The notes beneath the pieces are model-generated. The model saw only the letters and a program-made list of their open reading frames with translations, did not search any database and was not told the origin of the DNA. Both the position numbers and the translations under genes were made by a program. A DNA stretch of 64,000 nt from contig CM049322.1 of assembly GCA_026874595.1 (NCBI GenBank), positions 55,652,386-55,716,385 of the forward strand, in the 5' to 3' direction. Positions within the stretch are counted from its first letter, which is position 1. Each line of letters starts with the position of its first letter. Source of the stretch: Sipunculus nudus (lineage: Eukaryota > Annelida > Sipuncula > Golfingiida > Sipunculidae). This document shows positions 58,290-64,000 of the stretch, one piece after another.

Positions 58290-59097
58290 CTAGTCTACTC
58301 TTCCTAGCCAACAGAGCAACATGAATCTGACCCCTAAAATTGACAATTCCAAGGTAACTGCCCGCTCCAAATGCCAGCTAACTGGCGTCTCAAAAATGAT
58401 GCAACTCCATGTCACCATCTTCAAATCGCTTGGCACGACACACCTTTGGAATCTCAGGTCCTGAACACTTTTCCGGGAATTCAACAACATATGCCATTTC
58501 CTAGTAAGATCGGGAGGTATGCAAACATCCCAGGGCAATTTGAGACGTGTTGCCGCTTGGAATAACATCTTCCCAACCACTACGATTGGGGAAATAAGCC
58601 CTATCGGGTCGAATACTGAAGACAATTGGCCAAGCGTTTGCCTTTTCGTAGGAACACCACACATTTACTGATATAGTAAAAATCATCCTGATGAATGTCC
58701 CATATGATGCCTAAGCCCTACTATGCATTTGAGAAGAAATCTCTTTGGCATCTTTTGCCCTGACATCGATAGGTATCTCTCTTAACAGCTGTGGGTGATT
58801 TACAACGAATTGGTCAGATTAAAGCCGTCATGCTGAAGTACCCGCTTGGTCTCAAATATTACCTGCCTGGCCTCACTAATAGATCTCATGGATTTTAGTA
58901 GGTCATCGACATAGAAGGATTTGTTCACTGTATCTCTGATCAGTTCACGGACAGGCATTGTAAATCTAGAACAGTTTTACGAAGGGCGTAGACACTGCGC
59001 ATTCCTATCTTAAACCGGAATTTCGACCTTGTGGTACATTGCCTCTACACCTGCCATTACAGCAAATTCGAACAATCGGAATGTATCAATTTGTTAT
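58290..59097 (-). pseudogene. BEL/Pao RT and post-RT remains
   Basis: Broken into short pieces in several frames. The catalytic SFYVDDLL is intact at about 58,897-58,920, with MRSISEARQVI and LQHDGFNLTN after it. Further on, TLGQLSSVFDPIGLISP (about 58,640-58,590) and LPWDVCIPPDL mark the region after the RT. Most of the RT fingers and palm between 59,098 and 58,960 is compressed or shifted, so a deletion is likely. Confidence 0.75.
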
Positions 59098-60030
59098 TCA
59101 AGTCAGGCCCCCTAAAGCACTCACTCTTCTGAGTAATGTTTCCCAATTTGCTGCACAGTCAAACACAATTCTAAGTTTACCTGGTCTTGTCTCAGAGACA
59201 ACTGCTTGATGAGGTGAGTACCACACGGCACCATCTTTGAGGGACAACTCACCTGCTGGTACACGCTCTGGATATCCCTCCGTCACCATATTCATTAAAT
59301 TCTCCTGGTATCTTTCAAACAGTCCCTTCTTGTGTAATTTACACAAAAGATTCCTTAGTTGACTAAGGACCACTGCCCTGTTATTGGGAAAATTCGGCTT
59401 ACCTTCATGCCTGGGGACCGTCAGCACATAATGCCCATTGACATGTTGATTTTCACGTTCCCAAAGGTCAAGAACCTTACAATCCTCAACCGAATAGGAT
59501 AAAGACCCATCATCGAACGATTCCATCTCCCATAACCTATCAACTTGCTGCTCTAGACTGATGAAGTTGGACGTAACTTCACATTTGACATATGTCTGCC
59601 TGCTTATGGGACCATTCAATGACCAACCAAGCATTGTTCGTGCCGCGTAAGGCTGCTTTCTACTCTTGTGATTGAACTTGATTTCTAGAGACATCAAAAG
59701 ATGCGCGTGGTCCACGCCAATAAGGATATCATCCTGAACATCGTGGCCGACCTGACGAATTGGAAGATCTGCCAGATACAGATATTCCTTAAAATCTATT
59801 TGACTACTGGGATACCTCGCAGGGATGTTGGGAACTACAAATACATTTTTCAACTCAACCGTGTGCTCCCTGTCTGGAGAACAGACATTGGAGGACACAA
59901 CCTCAGAAGTAGTATTTGCACTGCGACCAAGAGTATTTATTTTGTAGTTCCCTAACATACCTTTCAAGTTCAAACGCGTAGCTAGTCTCTATGAGATGAA
60001 AGGACTTGTTGACCCCGTATCTAAAAGAGC
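59098..60030 (-). pseudogene. BEL/Pao protease and start of RT
   Basis: The active-site motif LLDTGST is read at about 60,022-60,002. It is followed by an in-frame TAG near 59,993, after which the frame stays open for ~290 codons. Within that: VPNIPARYPSSQI, then DILIGVDHAHLL (the second protease landmark in this family), TMLGWSLNGPI, and near the end YSPHQAVVSETRPGKLRIVFDCAA, listed here as SPHQAVV and KLRIVFD, which begins the RT. The frame ends at 59,098. The protease is interrupted by the one stop. Confidence 0.8.
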
Positions 60031-60036
60031 AAATCT

Positions 60037-60369
60037 TCAACCTTTTCCCAATAAGACAGAGTCTTTCTCACCATCGACCTTTGACGTTTGCGATAATAGC
60101 CAACTACGAGCTGATTCAACTTTAATCACATAATTTAACTCAACCTCACGAAACCAAAGATCACTTTGTTCTAACTCATCGCCACTCTCAAGAAATGTAT
60201 TGTAAGTGTCACGGGACGCTTCTAGTTCAAGGAAATATTTCTGCAATTGTTCAAGCTTAGATCGCACGCCATCCACATCTTCTTCAGTCACTAGTCTGTC
60301 GAGGTTTCCCAAATGTCGAGTGATGGCTGCCTTCTTCTGACGCCGATAAACCACTGCAGAATCCACCAT
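60037..60369 (-). pseudogene. BEL/Pao gag N-terminal part
   Basis: 110 codons from ATG (60,369-60,367): basic start (RRQKKAAITRHL), then a helical, Leu/Glu-rich region (LEQLQKYFLELEASRDTYN) typical of the N-terminal gag domain of BEL/Pao elements (Pfam DUF1759 type). It stops at 60,036. The rest of gag, normally several hundred residues with zinc knuckles, is missing, and the protease follows within a few bases. Confidence 0.75.
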
Positions 60370-60379
60370 GTTGTAGAAT

Positions 60380-61835
60380 CTTAGTCACTGTAATGTGTGG
60401 TCAGGGAAAACGACTTCGAGTTGTACAAAAGGTTCTTTATTACCTCTAACATGGTGAATCTATGCAAATTAAACAAAGAAATGCGATAAGAAATCATTCA
60501 TAGTGCAATAAATGTAAACCAAATTTTGTTTCATTAGAAGTTTACATTACTTGTTCTTTTCGTAGATTAAAAAGGTTTAAAAGAAATATGTAATATCCTC
60601 TGTAATATTAATTTGAACTCTGTTGGCATGACCTTAGCACAAAATACCAATACTAATGACACCTTGTAATGATTTATTTGTTCATATATATCTGCATTAA
60701 TGGAGCTATGTTCATATATGCATATGTTTACATATGCATATTTTCGGAACAAAATAAGGAACAGGCTTGATTCATAACTGTGCATATATCAAATCCGCCA
60801 CAAGTTAACTTTACGTCACAATAGGCAATCATTCGGTGATCAGAATAATTATTAACTTATGGCGTGTATCCGAGCAACACAACCCAATATACATGAACAC
60901 TGATACTGAACATAGGAGCAATATTTAATTGACACATACAAGATTCATTCGCCTTCTACAACGACATGACTACGCTATTACTGGTGCCAGCATATACAAA
61001 CACTCTCCAGGCTGGTGCTGAAAGGCATACTATATGATGTCACGACTTGGAACCATTAACATCAACTATTTAGTAACATGATGAAAACATTTTGTTGACA
61101 GGCCATATATTTTATGCAGCTCTATCTGATGCATATTTTGTGATGAGCTGATAGGAACTAAACGACGCATATTTTAATCATTAGGTTTTTGCTGGAACTG
61201 TTGTCATGTGTTTCACTTATATGATATAAAGATTACTTCTGCTTGAATTCCCTAGGAACACCCTCCCGCAAAATATCAACATAGAAAGAAAAATTATTCT
61301 ATTCCAGAAATCACACAAATATTTTGGAAAGAGACGTGAGGCATATACAGGGTGTACGAATTTTTAAGTGAGAAGTTTTTTCGATAAACCTCATAATTCC
61401 GACAGCTTCATTGCTTGGGAAATATCGTAGATATGACGATTGTATAAAGAAGTGTTCTACCATGAAATTATATGAAAGATGCTCCGATTAGTTGAAGCTC
61501 AGGCGACATACTTAAACACTATGTTTATTCAGTGTAGTCAGTTGAGGGTATAGTCTAAGGCATGTTAAGAGACACATGCGTTATTTGTATACACATGCAT
61601 ATGTCGTTGAATTCTCTTGTACGTAAAACGTAGCTGCCAATGTGAAAAAGATAGGCCCAAAAATAGATACCAACAGTATTAAATTTTTGGCTCAAGTACT
61701 GTAAATTGTTATGGAAAAAGCAGGTCTGATGCAAAATTGACAATTCTCCCAAATAAAAAGAAAGCAGGTTTATATATTTCGATGAAAGCTTTTAGCAAAG
61801 AAACCATTTCAGCCTTGGTTCGTAGCATTTTCTTT
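60380..61835. other. Intergenic, nothing recognised
   Basis: AT-rich. An ATATATGCATATG-type stretch at 60,685-60,745 is the only local pattern. No primer-binding site or LTR for the BEL/Pao element could be identified. Confidence 0.45.
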
Positions 61836-61839
61836 CAGC

Positions 61840-62830
61840 AAATTAACGCAAAATGTAATATAAAAATTTCCTAAAAAATTATTAAGGGGTAGAGTAAAAG
61901 TGAATCCGTAATCCATTAAATTTTTGGAGGTTACATGAATGACCATAATATTTTTATTCTTAAGTGTCATAATCACGATTCCACAAAGGAATAATATAAT
62001 GCTTTGTCCCCGAGCAGAAGCTGCTCTGTTCGTGTGAAGTTGTTCTGCCACTCGCCTGGTAAAGTCGTGTTTCTGAACCATGACAATGTTTTACATCAAA
62101 CGTGCACGTATGAACGAACAACTGATTAGTAGATTCTGGAGGGGGTTCAAAAGTCCCCATGAGATTGAGGACCCTTAGAAGTGTGTGCCCCCCCCCCCCC
62201 TCCCCCGGGGGGGTGGGGGTGGAGGGGCTTCCTCTTTCAAACAACCCATAAATCACCCAAACAATTAAAACCCTGGTTATCATGGAAACATACTTCTGAA
62301 TATAAAAAAAAATCAACATATCTGTAAACCTATAAAATGGCGATCGTGTAAAAGGTCTCAGCTCTTTGTGTCCACTCAACGGAAAAGTGCTCCCTATTAA
62401 AAGATTCATGTGGACATGTATAACGCGCTTGAATTTAAAATCTTTACTTCCTTTTGACAGAGTAAAGATTCTTAACAGCAGTATAAAGGAAATGGTTCAG
62501 TGGGTATTACAGGTCGCCTCCTGAAAAAGCGTGACAGGCAAAAAATGTTTTGCTGAACATTTGTAGAGGGTTAGGGTAAAGACATATCAATAGTCCATTT
62601 CATTTTGGAGGTAATAAGAATCACTACAGTATTTATTTTCTTATAAACCGTTATGACAAAGGACAATTCCTTTGTCCCCATGTGGAAGTCACCCATTCGT
62701 GTTTATTTGTTCAGCCACTCGCAAGGTGAACCCGTGTTACTGAAGCATAACAGCGTTCACACATAAAACGCATACACGTGACCACATGACTGATATTAAA
62801 GGAGATTCTGGTGGAGGTCTGTACACCCTG
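61840..62830 (+). repeat. Two diverged ~670-bp tandem units
   Basis: Unit 1 (61,840-62,170) and unit 2 (62,530-62,830) share GGGGTAGAGTAAAA/GGGTTAGGGTAAAG, TTTTGGAGGT, CTTTGTCCCC, GTTCGTGTGAAGTTGTTCTGCCACTCGC (given here in short form) and GATTCTGGAGG. Landmark spacing is about 666 bp. A 149-codon minus-strand frame (61,960-62,409) overlaps unit 1 and the G/C tract and is probably accidental. Confidence 0.65.
62188..62226. repeat. Poly-C/poly-G inverted tract
   Basis: A C run of ~13, then TCCCCC directly joined to GGGGGGGTGGGGGTGGAGGGG. The two halves can pair, and the G half can form a G-quadruplex. Confidence 0.9.
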
Positions 62831-64000
62831 ATTATATATTCTAGTTTGTTATCAATTTAAAAATGTATCGGTGATTTTTGCTTGCCGGAAATCTCTGATT
62901 TCGTCAAGGTGGTTGGTCAGTCGTGGATTTTTGTTTGCTTGTCTGTTCCCTCTCTACAGGTCGCAATTTGCAGCAATAGCTTTCAAACTTACACAGTTGA
63001 TGGAAAATTTAAAGGTGCCCATCCACCTCTCTTTTGAGAAAGTATTTATGTGATTGCTGGCTTCCACTCTGTATAAATTAATGATCTAAGGGTAATTTTG
63101 GTTGTAAAAAGTTCTTATAACGCCTCCGTGAAGGATGTATGAACTTGTTTATCAACATGTTTGTAGACACTCAATGTTTACAAATGGGAAAAACATGTAA
63201 TCTAAGGTGGTAGGTTGCATATATGTGGAGAAAAAGAGGTCACTTGTTGCAAAACACCATTTGCAAAGCTTTGGCTTATCTGACTTGCTACCAGATGCCC
63301 TTGTTGTTTTGATTATTTTGGCGGGCCCCCACATATTATAAACACGTTGATATGAACAAAACAAGCAACCTATGTGTAATGACATTTTCTAGCCTATTTT
63401 TATAAAAGCACCAAGGGATTACCTTTAGTTTATTAAGGTCAGATAGGTGATTGGGCCCCTTTAAAATGACAGGAGCCTATTGTTTTTGGTCAATATAGGT
63501 CAACGGTCAAGGTCAAGGTCATCAAAACTTACATAAGGTCATCAAATTACATAAGTATCGCAATATCTCGTCAAACGAAATATTCCGAGATTTCATTGAT
63601 CATGTCCTGGAAGCCACAGTTTTGCAGGAATATTTTCGAAACTGACATATCGCAAGTCCTTCACTAATATCTCGAAATGGTTTTTTCATGCGGCCGCTAG
63701 GGGGCGCTGGATGCAAACCTCCCCAACATTTCATGTTGTGGCCATATCTTCAAAAGTATAAGCCTCAATTACATAAACTATAGCTTATTTTCTTCCCCTA
63801 GGTCTTCTCCATAACCTGATGTAGTCATCTGGTTTCGGTCTTCTGTCACTTAATGTGTCCGTCTGTGTGTCAGTTATCCTCAAGCTTGTGTCACTTTTCA
63901 GTATGTCTGTCTGTATGTCGGTTTTCCTCAAATTCGCCTGCTTGCTGGTTTTTACGTGTCACATATACCATTGTACAGACCACAGTTTTGCAGGAATCCT
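62830..64000. other. Repeat-derived intergenic DNA
   Basis: Phrases such as GGTCGCAATTTGCAGCAATAGC, GGTCAAGGTCAAGGTCATC (63,506), CGCAATATCTCG (63,560) and repeated GTCTGTCTGTATGTCGGTTTTCCTC (63,840-63,930) have the look of dispersed or satellite repeats. The start of another copy of CCACAGTTTTGCAGGAAT is visible at 63,615 and 63,980 (period ~364 bp), so a tandem unit may continue past the window. Confidence 0.45.

Larger units (their letters stand above)
56790..60369 (-). mobile_element. Decayed BEL/Pao-type LTR retrotransposon
   Basis: Minus-strand order gag (60,369-60,037), aspartic protease and RT start (60,030-59,098), RT remains with YVDD (~58,910), post-RT region (58,664-58,290), then integrase zinc-binding and core (57,627-56,790). 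Protease before RT, RNase H, integrase, together with motif style (SVFDPIGLISP after RT), is that of BEL/Pao elements. Only fragments are open; stops and frame changes separate them, and LTRs are not identifiable. It lies ~360 bp past the end of the peptide gene. Confidence 0.85.

Noticed and set aside
61960-62409. 149-codon minus-strand open frame
   Set aside because: It runs through the poly-C/poly-G tract and a tandem repeat unit; low-complexity Pro/Gly/Thr reading and no conserved motif.

Overview
The window is eukaryotic DNA: AT-rich, gene-poor, with no bacterial-style operons, many (TA)n microsatellites, a tRNA-derived SINE family, diverged satellite arrays, and DIRS-like and BEL/Pao-like retroelements. 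The repeat mix (AAGGTCAC-type minisatellites, DIRS elements, long (TA)n runs) suggests a marine invertebrate, most likely a bivalve mollusc. That assignment is inference; no single-copy marker gene is visible.

Layout. 1-5.3 kb is a repeat mosaic (block A) paralogous to 44.65-49.8 kb, ending in a 1.46-kb element with ~180-bp terminal inverted repeats. 6.9-9.05 kb holds two identical-looking 1,053-bp tandem copies. 9.1-12.1 kb is built from ~250-bp units that share a CACTATTGTAATAA-type palindromic core. 12,214-30,055 is a head-to-tail tandem duplication of ~8.9 kb. Each copy contains two satellite arrays, a decayed DIRS-like tyrosine-recombinase retrotransposon (gag, RT, recombinase C-terminus), (CT)n tracts and a small GC-rich promoter-like spot. 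30.1-33.6 kb is AT-rich with nothing recognised. 33.6-56.4 kb is a set of diverged segmental duplications (blocks B, C, D). 56.8-60.4 kb is a decayed BEL/Pao retroelement on the minus strand. 60.4-64 kb is repeat-derived non-coding DNA.

The only candidate host genes are small, multi-exon genes for secreted peptides in 34.7-56.4 kb. Three exons start with ATG, encode a typical signal peptide and end in phase 1 at a canonical donor: 34,703 (+), 39,501 (-) and 51,566 (+). Each is followed by mini-exons of 39-92 bp that enter in phase 1 and have plausible splice sites. One family 3' exon (36,193-36,248, minus) is conserved in frame in a paralogous block (45,997-46,040). In the 51.6-kb gene one 39-bp mini-exon has been duplicated with its introns (period 1,084 bp), and the two exon copies are more different from each other than the intron beside them. 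This resembles the structure of fast-evolving secreted defence, venom-type or signalling peptide families. I recognise no named family and assign no function.

The gene models are hand-built from splice-site consensus and phase; transcript data would settle them. Repeat relationships come from reading the sequence by eye, so identities are approximate unless counted explicitly.
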